Source: Blastobasis lacticolella
Taxonomy: Eukaryota; Arthropoda; Insecta; Lepidoptera; Blastobasidae
DNA length: 64,000 nt
Assembly (NCBI GenBank): GCA_905147135.1
Contig: LR990061.1
Span: forward strand, 7,540,026-7,604,025
Direction: 5' to 3'
The notes under the pieces are model-generated. The model was not told the origin of the DNA. It ran no database searches and saw only the letters and a program-made list of their open reading frames with translations. Below, piece by piece: positions 22,510-33,160 of the stretch (position 1 is its first letter; every line of letters starts with the position of its first letter). Both the position numbers and the translations under genes were made by a program.

Positions 22510-22817
22510 GTATTTTTTTTTTTATGTTATACGGCAGACAAACAGGCAAGCGGGCCACCTGATGGAAAGTGGTCACCGCCGCCTATGGACATCAGCAACA
22601 CCAGGGGAGTCACTGATGCGTTGCCCGCCTCTGAAGAGACCTCTAATATACCTCTTGAACGATCCCATGTCATAGTCCAAAGGAAACACTGTGGCTGGGA
22701 GCTCATTCCACATCCGAATCGTACGAGCGAGAAACGTTCTTTCGAACCTTCGCGTCGCGACCAACAGAGGGTCCACGTAGTGAGGATGAGTACCAAGCCC
22801 ACGGCGGGTGGTGCGAT
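22510..22817 (-). mobile_element. LINE-C 3' end inserted between repeat units b and c
   Basis: Minus-strand frame with PLLVATRRFERTFLARTIRM, WNELPATVFPLDYDMGSFKR and GLFRGGQR, a Jockey-type polymerase end, then a 3' UTR that finishes in a T-run (poly-A on its own strand) at 22510. The sequence on both sides continues the host repeat unit as it is found uninterrupted at 20870, so the insertion came after that duplication. Confidence 0.8.
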
Positions 22818-23049
22818 GAGAATATTTTTATTTTCTTAAATATGTAATACCTATATATGTGAGACTATGGTGTGTAAGTTCCCCATATATTCCGAAACGG
22901 CTTCAGTGTTTCCTATGAACTCCGAAACGACTGGACCGATTGTGATGAAACTTCGAGGTAATCTTTCGATTATCTAGTACAGTTGATACCCGTGCGAAGC
23001 CGGAGCGGGTCGCTAGTAATTTAATAATTTTAGTTTATTTATTTTGCAG

Positions 23050-24088
23050 ACGAGTTTTCTTAAGACACGTGAACGTTGTGAGCGATATAGTAGTAAAGTA
23101 CAGTCCCGCCACAAAAGTGCTCATCTGGGACGATATGATTCGAAAACATATTCAGTGGGAAAAAATGGAAAAAATCAACGTCATACCGGTGTACTGGGAT
23201 TACACTGCCAATATTCATAGCACCCATTTTGCACTATATCAATATCAGAAGCAATTTGAACAGATTTGGATAGCATCGGCTTTTAAAGGCGCTGATGGAG
23301 AAACGAATTCTCTTCCGAATTTAGCGCTCAGATTTCAAAACCATGTGTCCTGGATGAATATGATAAACCGGTACATATTCGCGGGCAATAAGGACCGGTA
23401 TATATTTCAAGGTATAATTTTAACTGGATGGTCTAGATACAGTCATATGGAGCCGTTGACCGAGTTATTACCTGTTTCGATTCCAAGCCTGATTCTTAAT
23501 CTTCATGTCATACAATATTTTAAAAGGGAAACTTTCTATAAAAGTTTAACGGCAAACTGGACAAACTTTTACAAACAAGAGTTCGCCGAATCATTTTCGA
23601 ATGAACTGAAGTGTATGGAAGAAGTGGACTTGGAGCGTATCGAAAATTTAAAATGCAACTTTCAAGGAGAACATTTATACAATGTCACAAGTAAATGTTT
23701 GCAGTATATTCATGAATGTAATGCAGTTTTCGAGGATCAAAAAGCGAGTCTATTCCAAAAGTTCTACTATTTGCAAGGAGGCTACCATAATAGAAATAAA
23801 CAAGAGGATTTACAGAACTGGTGCTATAAAGCCTTAGAAAATCTGTTCAAATTGGAAACGGATTTGGAAAACGCTATGTCGTTATATTACGAGAAAGAAA
23901 CGATTCTTGAATATATTAGTCTAAAACTTAAATACACGAAGATAAAACTCGTTTCTTTGGTGTTGCTTCTGAAGAAAAATATGTCACAGGAACATTGGGA
24001 GAGAGGGCCGATTATTAATGCGTTAGAGGCACAATATGCTCCGAAAATGCAAGATAATTTAGATTACAAGAGATTTACTTTAGAATAA
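23050..24088 (+). CDS. HEXD: GH20 terminal exon, version c
   Basis: 1039 bases with the same acceptor and phase as a and b; spliced to exon 3 it gives 556 residues. All barrel motifs are kept. After the shared ..KLKYTKIKL stretch the C-terminus differs from a and b (..NMSQEHWERGPI, then a charged tail ending FTLE), and so does its 3' UTR. It is the last copy and may be the original terminal exon, with a and b as later copies, or the reverse. It is open throughout. Confidence 0.85.
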
Positions 24089-24113
24089 ACTGTAGAATGA
24101 TAACTTAGCAAAT

Positions 24114-24119
24114 AATAAA
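24114..24119 (+). terminator. Polyadenylation signal after exon 4c
   Basis: AATAAA, 26 bases after the stop of the last terminal exon. The flanking sequence differs from that after exons a and b. Confidence 0.55.
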
Positions 24120-24589
24120 ACAATCAGTTAAGATTTTTGTACGAAGTACTTTTTTATTTTAAGCACACAAAAACTATATTTTTTTTGTGCTTAATTTTCT
24201 ATTTAGTGACTATTTCCCTACTATACGTTACTACCAGGAATATGAATTGGTTTCTTTGGGACAAGAACTACTTATGTCAATAATCGAGAGTACTACCAAT
24301 CTCCGAGATTTGCGACCTATTCGCCAAGCCATATTTATTTTGATGTATGTTTGCTAATTCCGTTCTATACACACTCTTATCACAAAGCGCTTGAATCAAT
24401 TCGGAGTGGGTGGTTCTCAAAGCAAAATGTCCTCGTTGCTAAAAGGTCCATAGCGTAAAATGGTATGGGAGCAAAACGTCCTCAATTGAAAAGGTACTGC
24501 TGACTATTGAAGTAGTCGTGGAAGCGAAACTTCCGTAATTTTAAATGTTCTCTACACATTAGTGATGATGGTGGGTGGATGGGTTTGTG

Positions 24590-24940
24590 ATCACGCGCAG
24601 GAAGACCTGGGGTCGCCGTGACCATGCAGGATTTTGCAAATCAGGTAATTACAGTGGAGCAACTGCCATCTGACCTCCATGCCTCTGCTACCAGGGGAAC
24701 CTGACCAGATTGGATCATACTTATAGTTATTGTGCATGTCTTATCTGTGTTTGATTATCGCACCTCTCTTTTGTAAGCCTACTGGAAGAGATTTTTCTTA
24801 GAGATAAATAGTGCTTGTTGTGTCTTAATTAAGATTAATTGCATTAATAAGCACAGATGTGCTTTCTGTTATGCATTCCGTCGCATGAATGTGCAGGTTT
24901 CATCACGATGTTTTCCCTCACCATTAAAGCGTCGCTTAGT
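24590..24940 (-). mobile_element. SINE-B interrupted by unrelated DNA
   Basis: SINE-B tail and body (24590-24725), then about 150 unrelated bases, then the head-side body (24870-24935: gcatgaatgtgcaggtttca, tcacgatgttttccctcacc). A TATG microsatellite abuts it at 24937-24962. Confidence 0.65.
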
Positions 24941-25261
24941 ATGTATGTATGTATGTATGTAATCTGTTTATTGCATCAATTACATACTCAGAAAAGAGTC
25001 ATTGGTACGCAAGTTGTATACCTTTATCACTAACATCAACGATCTTACTGGACGTATTGGACGTAAATAGACAGCAAAAAAGACTGTGTGAAGTTGATCC
25101 CCCAATATGTTGAAAAACTGGATTTTAACCATTAGAATCGTTTGGTGGTCGTTTTATGGTGAATGGTGGCCCATTTTTAAAGTATTACGGTCAAAAATAG
25201 AAATCAGGCAGTTTAAACAAAAAATGGGGGTAAACTTCACACTGCCTTGTATGTATGTAAG

Positions 25262-26065
25262 TATGTATGTAGACTTCACACAGGCATGTATAATAGGACC
25301 ACGCTAAGTCCGAATCGACTGAAAGTGGTAGAAATGGCAATGGCAATATCGATTGGATAATCTGTCCTTGTCAGTCATTGCCCATTATTATTTAGGTGAT
25401 TCGCACACTGGAACGCAGCACCGTACGATTGTGCGTGACGTGCGTTAGTGCGTGACATAAAGTTCTTTGAGCTGTCATCACGCATAGTCGAACACACTGA
25501 AAACGCATCCACGCGCGTGGCTGCGAATCTGCATCACCGTACGTTTCCATGGACAACTCCAGAGGTGCATTTCCATAGACCACTCTAGTGTTACAAGATT
25601 GAGCCCTTTATTCGTCATTCTGACAAAATTTGGAAATATGGGTAATTTTTATACTGTATATAGTGTATATACAACCAAACATTTAGGAATTCTCCAAATT
25701 GTTATAATAATTATTTAGGTTCCAAAATGTATTATTTAGACCTCCAAAAAATAATTTGTGAACTGAGTAACGGAACACCTATATGACAATCCTGGAGACC
25801 TCACATCACAGCAGCGGCCTATTTGTCGCCTTTTTATGTAAAAAGTACAGCGCCAAAAACTTATCTGAAAAAACGACGGATCCGCACGAACGCGCGTGGA
25901 TGCGGTTTAAGTGTGTTCGTCTAGCCATAGAAACCGATGACAGCTCAAAGAACTTTGTGTCACGCACTAACGCACGTCACGCACAACCGGACGGTGCTGC
26001 GTTCCAGTGTGCGAAACCTCTTAGCGTGGTCCTATTATATGCATGTGTGAAGTCAGTATTACGAC
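25262..26065. repeat. Long inverted repeat (foldback)
   Basis: Left arm 25262-25540 and right arm 25880-26065 are imperfect inverted copies. Shared blocks are taataggaccacgctaag, cgcacactggaacgcagcac, gtgcgtgacgtgcgttagtg and aaagttctttgagctgtcat. The spacer is about 340 bases and non-coding. Likely a foldback or MITE-type element. Confidence 0.75.
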
Positions 26066-28539
26066 CACCAAACAAAAAGTACCGAAATTATTGAAAAATT
26101 ATGAACTTTATTTAAGGTCAATGTGACGTTAGGCCCCATCTTTGTTTTGATTGCCACATTTTCATTTTTGATCAGCAAACCTTAAAAATGTAACCTAATA
26201 GAACCACCACTAACATCTTCAGAATATTTTCTAGACCCAGATATATTTTTATTAAAACTAGGTATAATGTGTTAAGGACGTTATGCTTTCATGACAATTT
26301 CCGATAATGACGCTTTGCTTTCAAAAATTTTACCAAACTTTACCTATTATGAAACTAAACTAGGCGGACCGTGGGTCCTCATGGACCGCGCTGTGGTGCA
26401 ACCGGGACATAATGACAAGATGCCGATGATGACCTGTTAAGACAATTATACCTCTAAACTCAGTCTGAACCGAGTTATAACTGAAAAAGTAAAAATAACG
26501 ATAGAAACACTATGTTTTAAACTTCTGACACCTGCAACTTAGTTCAGAGTAAGCTATATAGTCGTCATCTCGCTCAAAAATGGTTTTCGAAGTTAGGTTC
26601 AGTAGTCTCAGAGATTCCCTATATTACTATGGATTCAATTTACATATCGTCAGAATGCACATACGTATTATCTACTGCAGTGCAAATGTACATTTTGCAT
26701 TTCGACGAGTTTATTGTTGAAATTAGTTACAGTTGCATACAATTTAATTATTGTGTCACCAAAACTTTGAGGGCGTTTGGTTAACACCAAATGTCTGCGC
26801 TTGAACAATGTATGCGGCGTGCTGTCCTGTGGTTTGTCAGACTTTCGTTAAAATATAACTTTTTTAACAAGAGTTTTTTTGTAAATCTTCAACCCAGACC
26901 CAACTTTGGAATGATATACTTTAACGAAAATTTAGGAAACCACAAGCATAGATGTTGGTTTCTGGATCACTTGTACAAAATTTATTGGCGTTGATAGCGT
27001 AATATTGAAAATATGATCAAACTACGTTTGCATGCAGCGCACAAGGGAAACACTTCTCGTTTTTCCCCAGAAAATATTGCACTTCAGAAAAGATATTAGA
27101 TACTTACTTATACTGGGAGAATAAAGTCGCAGGCAAAATCTAGAAGTCTAGAATAAAATATATGAGAATTTTCGAGTACGGCCCATTTGCCACGAGGCAC
27201 TTATAATATTCTTGAAAAAGTAATTTTCGTGCTCTTTGTCTGTCGTAGATATTGGACAAAAACTTCTTACCTTATTCAAGCATACTTAAACCCAGGACAA
27301 AAATTCAGTTCGTAAAATTTTCTAGCTGCATACCTATCCAAGGAAATTCTTTCCGAACCACGCCTGACATCCCTGAACTAACCGGAATATTCTTGGTGTT
27401 TTGCGAAGCGAACATTCTCTAAACGGGGAATTTTTTGCAAACTTTAAACGGTTAGAATTTTTACTCTGAATTTACTTTGTTTTAGCGTTGAATCGTTCTG
27501 ATGAGTAGCTACTACTTATTTATGTTGTGTAGGTACTTAGTACTGTTTATTTTGGATTATCTATTTATAGTTTCAAGGAAGTACGGGAAACAAAGATTTA
27601 TTTTGATTTATTAATAGCATGCTTGAATACTTCTAACCTAAATAGATGGCTGGGACATCCCAAAATATATTTATTACTTAAATAATATATACAACTAACC
27701 GAATTCACCTTATATTTGCCGCCGTACTAGCTCTTGAATGCGACTTCGTTCGCATAAAATTTGTCATGCCATTTCGTGACAACTACACTACACTAAATTT
27801 CGTCACTGCATAAATCCGTTCAGAAGTTTATGCAGTAATACATCGTCTTTTTCCTTTTCTGAAGCTTCTTATTAATTCAGAACTCCCTTGTTATCCCATA
27901 CTACAGTTTTCATTAACGTCTTCCCTTACAACAGACATTCATTCCACTAAGAACACCGTTTACCGAGGAAAGAATAGGAAAACTTATTTTTCTTCCTTCC
28001 TACACCAGGCTGAGTTGAAAGCTTCTTTAACAATGCAAGACTAAAGTAGTGCTGGATTAGCTGCGGTGAATTTGTCGACGAAAGTTCGTAAAGTCTCAAG
28101 TGTTTTACATGGAACAAGTCTGAAGTTACGCCGGCGAATTATGATAAAACTGTATCTAAGAACTGACTTTGTATGCACTTGGCGTATAGACGGTAACCAG
28201 AACCTTCACTGCTTCACTTAGTTATACTTTTTACTTCTGGGAACGTATACCGAACGATGAATCTTGAGCTATGCCTCTTTGGGCGCCCTTTCAGTAGAGT
28301 TTCAATAGATTCAATAAAGATGATTCAATACAAAGGTACAGCGGCCCCCGCTGTTTTCGCCCTCATCCAAACTGAATTCTGCTAATATTCGATTTATATT
28401 TCTCAGGACTTTGTCAAGCCTGAGAAGTCCGCGTGGGTGACCACCGCCTTATCTATTTTTGCCGCCAAGCGACAATGCTTGCATTTTTGTGTTCCGGTTT
28501 GAAACATAAGATAGCCAGCGCAATGACAGGCATGAGACA
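26066..28539. other. Intergenic DNA, mostly unassigned
   Basis: A scrap of the LINE-S/SINE-B tail lies at 26360-26430 (gcaaccgggacataatgaca side). Elsewhere only AT-rich DNA without a supported gene. Confidence 0.4.
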
Positions 28540-28860
28540 TTTCTGGTGCCCACAGCACAATTCCGCCATCGCAACACCCGCCGTGGGCTTAGTACTCATC
28601 CCCACTACGTAGACCCTCTGTTGGTCACCACGCGAAGGTTCAAAATAACATTTCTCGCTCGTACGATTCGGACGTGGAATGAGCTCCCAGCCACAGTGTT
28701 TCCTTTGAACTATGACATGGGATCGTTTAAGAGGTATATTAAAGGTATCTTCAGAGGCGGGCAACGCATTGGTGACTCCACTGGTGGTCCATAGGCGGCG
28801 GTGACCACTTTCCATCAGGTGGCCCGCTTGCCTGTTTGTCTGACGTATAATATATTTAAA
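28540..28860 (+). mobile_element. LINE-C 3' end
   Basis: Plus-strand frame with FRHRNTRRG, HPHYVDPLLVTTRRF, WNELPATVFPLNYDMGSFKR and GIFRGGQRIGD, then the LINE-C 3' UTR (ggtgaccactttccatcagg). Same family as the insertion at 22510-22817, with about the same truncation point. Confidence 0.75.
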
Positions 28861-29239
28861 AAAATTCGTCTTAGCCCTCGACTTAAATGTATGAATCTTA
28901 AATGTCATGGGCGACATTACGTAAAATAAAAAAATCTGTCACTTTTCCGGGAGTACCCTATGCCATTCAGGCAAAATGTTAGCTATCTAATACTGAAAGA
29001 AATTTAAAAATCTCTTTCTGTAATATTTGAGTCCAGTGTAGACCTATGTAACTTGGTGGTTCAGACATAATAGACAGACATTGGAGAATTTGTTTTATAA
29101 TGATCTCTTTCCCGGAGATCTATCCTTTACTTCAAATGTTCTTTAAAAGGCATGTCTACAGGTACTTACAACTCTAGAGCATAATTTTGTTATCGGCTTA
29201 AAAATAATTTTCCGCCATAATAACAATAATAAATAATCA

Positions 29240-29460
29240 TCTTGGCGTAAATATCCGATTGTGCTCTCGCTGGCGAGTGCCAAGGGTTCGCCTTGACTAT
29301 AATCGAGGATCGGCAAATCAGGTAATTACAGCGACTGCCATCTGATCTCTTCGTAAACCAGGAAAATTGACCAGATTAGGTCATGGTTACACATTTAGTG
29401 GCCTGAATGCACAGGTTTCATCACGATGTTTCCCCTCACTGTAAGAGTATCGCCCGTAAT
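29240..29460 (-). mobile_element. SINE-B, degraded
   Basis: Minus-strand tail and body (ggcgtaaatatccgattgtg, tttcatcacgatgtttcccc). The head is lost. A T12CT8 / A7GA10 hairpin lies just beyond at about 29564-29610. Confidence 0.65.
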
Positions 29461-31079
29461 TGTAAGTGTTCCACCATAACAATAAAATGGCAAGAAAATT
29501 AAAATAGCTTGACGTTATTAGCTGTAAAAAATAATATAATAGGACCATGCAATTATTATTGCATTTTTTTTTTTTCTTTTTTTTCCTATTGGAAAAAAAG
29601 AAAAAAAAAACAAATAATGGAATTTTATGAATAAAATTTTCATCTTTAAAGTAAATAAATTTGGATTTCCAGCATGAGTTCTTGGCCATAAGGATAGTTA
29701 ATCTTTTAACCTATCTAATTTTACCAACGATGCACTAAATACGTGCGGTAGGTGCAAGGGAAATTCCTCAAAGGCCAGCTTAGGTTGCAGATATCCTGGG
29801 CCTCAAGTCCGCTAATTTACTAGTGGCTGACTTTTTAGTTAGACTAGCTAGGCATATAAAGGTGATCCAATTGATCACAATTGCAGCTCAATGACAGTTT
29901 TTTGGTATTCTACTACAATTAAAACTGCCGCTGAGCTGCTATTGCGATCCAATTACAATTCAATCGAGTTAAGAATATAAGCGGACTCGAAGCCCTGGAC
30001 GACGGTCATCACTTTTATCAAATAGTCCACCTCTAATAAAAAATAGGCATAGAAATTGGATTTTATTAGTTCACTGGTTTGACGTTATTTCATGTTGGTG
30101 ATGCTGTTTATATAATATATCTTAATGCAGGACCTAAGTAATGTCGTTAAAGTTATTGTCGATAACTTTACAGCTATTTATCGATAATATTGTTCCAACA
30201 CTACGAGTACCTATTCGTTCTTTCGCTCCAGCGCTCTCGCATTGTGAACAAAACTAGTGTTTATTATTTTACTCCGTTTGAATTTTCGATGCTAAAGTAA
30301 ATATGTAGTCTCCCCATTTTATTTGGTATTCGTCATTTTGGGAATTTTCATTGTTATTTTAGAGGAATTTATTTTTAACACCTACGATTTTCACCCGCGT
30401 TCAGTAGGAAACATTGATATCGTGAGACTGTCTCTGATCATGTTTCTTTTACCTTTCCACTTTCGCTAGAGATAATGTATCTATGATACTCGGGAAGACT
30501 AATCAGCAGTTTCTGAAATTAGCACATTCAAAGAAGCAATAATAAAAAAAACAGAAACAAAACCTCTTTTGGCCAGCACATACCAGAGGTATATTAGTGC
30601 AGACACTCGTAAAATTCGATACCCATTAAATCTAAAAAAAACCTTACTTATAAAAACCAGGTAATAGGAATCTGTTTAATTTTATGCAAGAACCTGTTGG
30701 CCAATAATTTAGTTCACTGGTTTTTAGATGTTCGATGTTCATTGGATTGAATACGCGGCTTAGACTCAACGTGATAATTCTAAAATCGGACGAAGTGGAG
30801 ATGAGATAGAAGAAAAGCGGACCTTTGCAGAAGCTGAGTTTGACAGTTTGACAATGTTGTTTCTTAACCAGTGCAGTCTTAACTTAGTGCAACCTAACAA
30901 AGCAAGCAATTAATTAAATATTTCTCTATGTCGTTCGCAGCAATGAGACATGCATGGGCAGTCGAGCCTGTTTGTGACCATTGCCTGGATGCTTGATGAA
31001 TCCATTGGAGGGATTAGACCCAAGACACCACGACACGACACAAACCTCCTCCTCCTTGCGTCGTTTATCCTCAATGCTG
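29461..31079. other. Unassigned intergenic DNA
   Basis: No gene seen. A poly-T/poly-A hairpin at about 29564-29610 and a pair of atcgataa motifs at about 30157 and 30181 are the only notable features. Confidence 0.4.
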
Positions 31080-31320
31080 AGGGTTGTAGTCTCTTCGGAT
31101 GACTTTGTGGTTGACTATCTTGCGCTACTCACTGCCGAAGAGGCCTAGAGGTAGAAGCCCAATGCGCTGGTCAGACCAGATCCGCTCTGATGTGGACACC
31201 TCGGTGTGCGATGCCATCCATGCTGCCGAAGATAGGGCAGCACGGTCTTACCAGCGCATTGGGCTTTTACCTCTAGGCCTCTTCCTGCTCATTCTACGAC
31301 ACAAACAAACAAAGTAAAAA
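31080..31320 (+). mobile_element. RTE-like LINE C-terminus with a self-complementary copy
   Basis: A frame reads PKRPRGRSPMRWSDQI and then AAEDRAA, the end of an RTE-like LINE polymerase. The first 33 bases (31137-31170) recur inverted at 31249-31283, so the LINE end folds back on itself. Confidence 0.65.
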
Positions 31321-31771
31321 AAAGGAAAAGCAATTACTTACGTAGGTGTACATCAACCATCTGAAAACATTACACCCACATGACATGACATGACATTTTG
31401 TGACATGTAATTGGACATTGCCGAGCAGGAGGTGTGAATGTATGAATGTATTAGTTCTGCAGAAAATGTAAATCGCCTTTCATAATGCATCGCCATGGAA
31501 TAGTTTTATGCAGAACACGTCGGTAATATCGGGAGGCGGTGTAAAAATTTCATTACTCAGGGCACACTTCATGTCTCTTAGCGTGAAAGCGCGAAACGTG
31601 GGGCTGAACACGTTTTTAATTATAATGTGTAGTACCTATCTATTGCTTCTACTGATAAGTAAAGGAAATAATGATACCTCTTTTTGTAACCCGGAACTTT
31701 GAAATATCAAAAAAAATTTCGGAAGCTTTTTAATCATACTGATATTATTAATCGGATAGTTATAGGATTCA

Positions 31772-32376
31772 GAGCGTCGGTGGCCGAGTGGTTAAGGTGT
31801 CCAACTCGTAAACGAGAGGTCATCATCATCAACATCATCATCAACGCGTTGCCTGCGAGTGTGTTCCCTGATCACTATAATCTGGACGCCTTCAAGGCTA
31901 GAGTGAATAGGCTGTTCTTAGACAGGCATGCTCCATCCGACCGCATCGTCACTTACCACCAGGTGAGTTGGCAGTCAAATGCCTGGATAGTCTAAAAAAA
32001 AAAAATCGGCCAGATGACGCTCACTGATGGGCATAAGCCTCCCCCAGAGATCTCCACAAGGGCCGGTCCTGTGCTTTCCGCATCCAGCTGGTACTTGCGA
32101 TCCTTACCAGGTCGTCGAAGAAGTTAAACGAGAGGTACTGAGTTTGAATCCCAATGCGGTCATGTACCAATGACTCTTTTCTGAGTTATGTATATTAGTT
32201 GAATACTAACCGATGCTAAGGAAAACATGGTGATGAAACCTGCACATTCAGGCGACTAATGGTGTAACCACGATCCAATCTGGTCAGGTTCCTCTGCTGG
32301 CAGGGTCAAGGATGTCTGATGGCAGTCGCTCCACTGTAATTATCTAAATTAATTACATTAACGCCAAGATTATTGT
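31772..32376 (+). mobile_element. SINE-B split by a composite LINE insertion
   Basis: The SINE-B head (ggtggccgagtggttaaggt, 31772-31822) and body plus tail (32126-32376) are separated by 303 bases. AAACGAGAGGT is repeated at both junctions. The insert, read on the minus strand, is an RTE-like LINE end, then an antisense LINE-A 3' end (poly-A at 31992-32004 on the plus strand), then a GATGAT tail. Confidence 0.8.
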
Positions 32377-32399
32377 TATTATTTATAGGATCGGGATGT

Positions 32400-33160
32400 A
32401 TGTGTCTGGATGTTACACTTTGACGCAAGTAAGTACTGGCTGAAAGAATTTCATAACTCTAACTTTTCGGATGTTCCTGTGGAAATTACCGACTACCTAC
32501 AGCTTCTTGGTGTTGAGCGATCTTCAAACCTAAACTTCGGTCAGTATATCGAATCCAAAGCAAAGACTGCAGCAAAGAAACTTGATATCCTTTCGAAGGT
32601 TAGGCGGTTCAAAGCAGTTGCTTCAGTTATATCAAACACAAGTGCGATCCTGCATAGAGTACAGTTGCCACCTCTGGGATGGATCAGCCAAATATCAACT
32701 GGCGGCTTTGAATTCGGTGTAAAAACGTGCAAAGAAGATAATTTGTGACCTACGGTTGATTGAAGCTAGGCTGCAGAGCCTCGAACATCGGCGTAGGGTT
32801 GCGCGTCTGTCGGTCTTCTACAGGATACCTACAGTCCGTAGTAGCGAAGTAGCTATACGACCTCCTTCCGCCGGCCCCTTTCCGCCAACGGGAGACGCGA
32901 TCCGGGCGACCGCTTCATCCTTATGTCGTGGATTTTCCAGATATCCGCACGAGCTGCTTTGGCTCGACCTGTATAATGCGCACGACAGGAATGGAACGCG
33001 TTGCCTGCGAGTGTGTTCCCTGATCAATATAATCTGGATGCCTTCAAGGCTAGAGTGAATAGGCTGTTCCAAGACGGCCATGGTTCATCTTCGGCCGCAT
33101 CGTCATTTACCAATAGGTGAGATGGCGGTCAATTGCCTGTCTTGTGTAAATATAAAAAAA
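32400..33160 (+). mobile_element. LINE-A, polymerase thumb to 3' end
   Basis: Consecutive frames read EITDYLQLLGVERSSNLNFG, AKTAAKKLD, then LIEARLQSLEHRRRVARLSV, a damaged RHR segment and the LPASVFPD region. This is the longest LINE-A copy here. At least two frame shifts and a lost segment after ISNTSA make it a pseudogene. Confidence 0.75.

Noticed and set aside
22387..22839. 150-codon plus-strand open frame between terminal exons
   Set aside because: It is the complement of the LINE-C coding end plus flanking intron.
28453..28917. 154-codon minus-strand open frame
   Set aside because: Shadow of the plus-strand LINE-C coding end.
29564..29610. Intrinsic terminator-like poly-T/poly-A hairpin
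   Set aside because: Homopolymer pairing beside a SINE remnant; no gene ends there.
30150..30200. Promoter with DRE-like atcgataa motifs
   Set aside because: Only two copies and no transcript or exon next to them.
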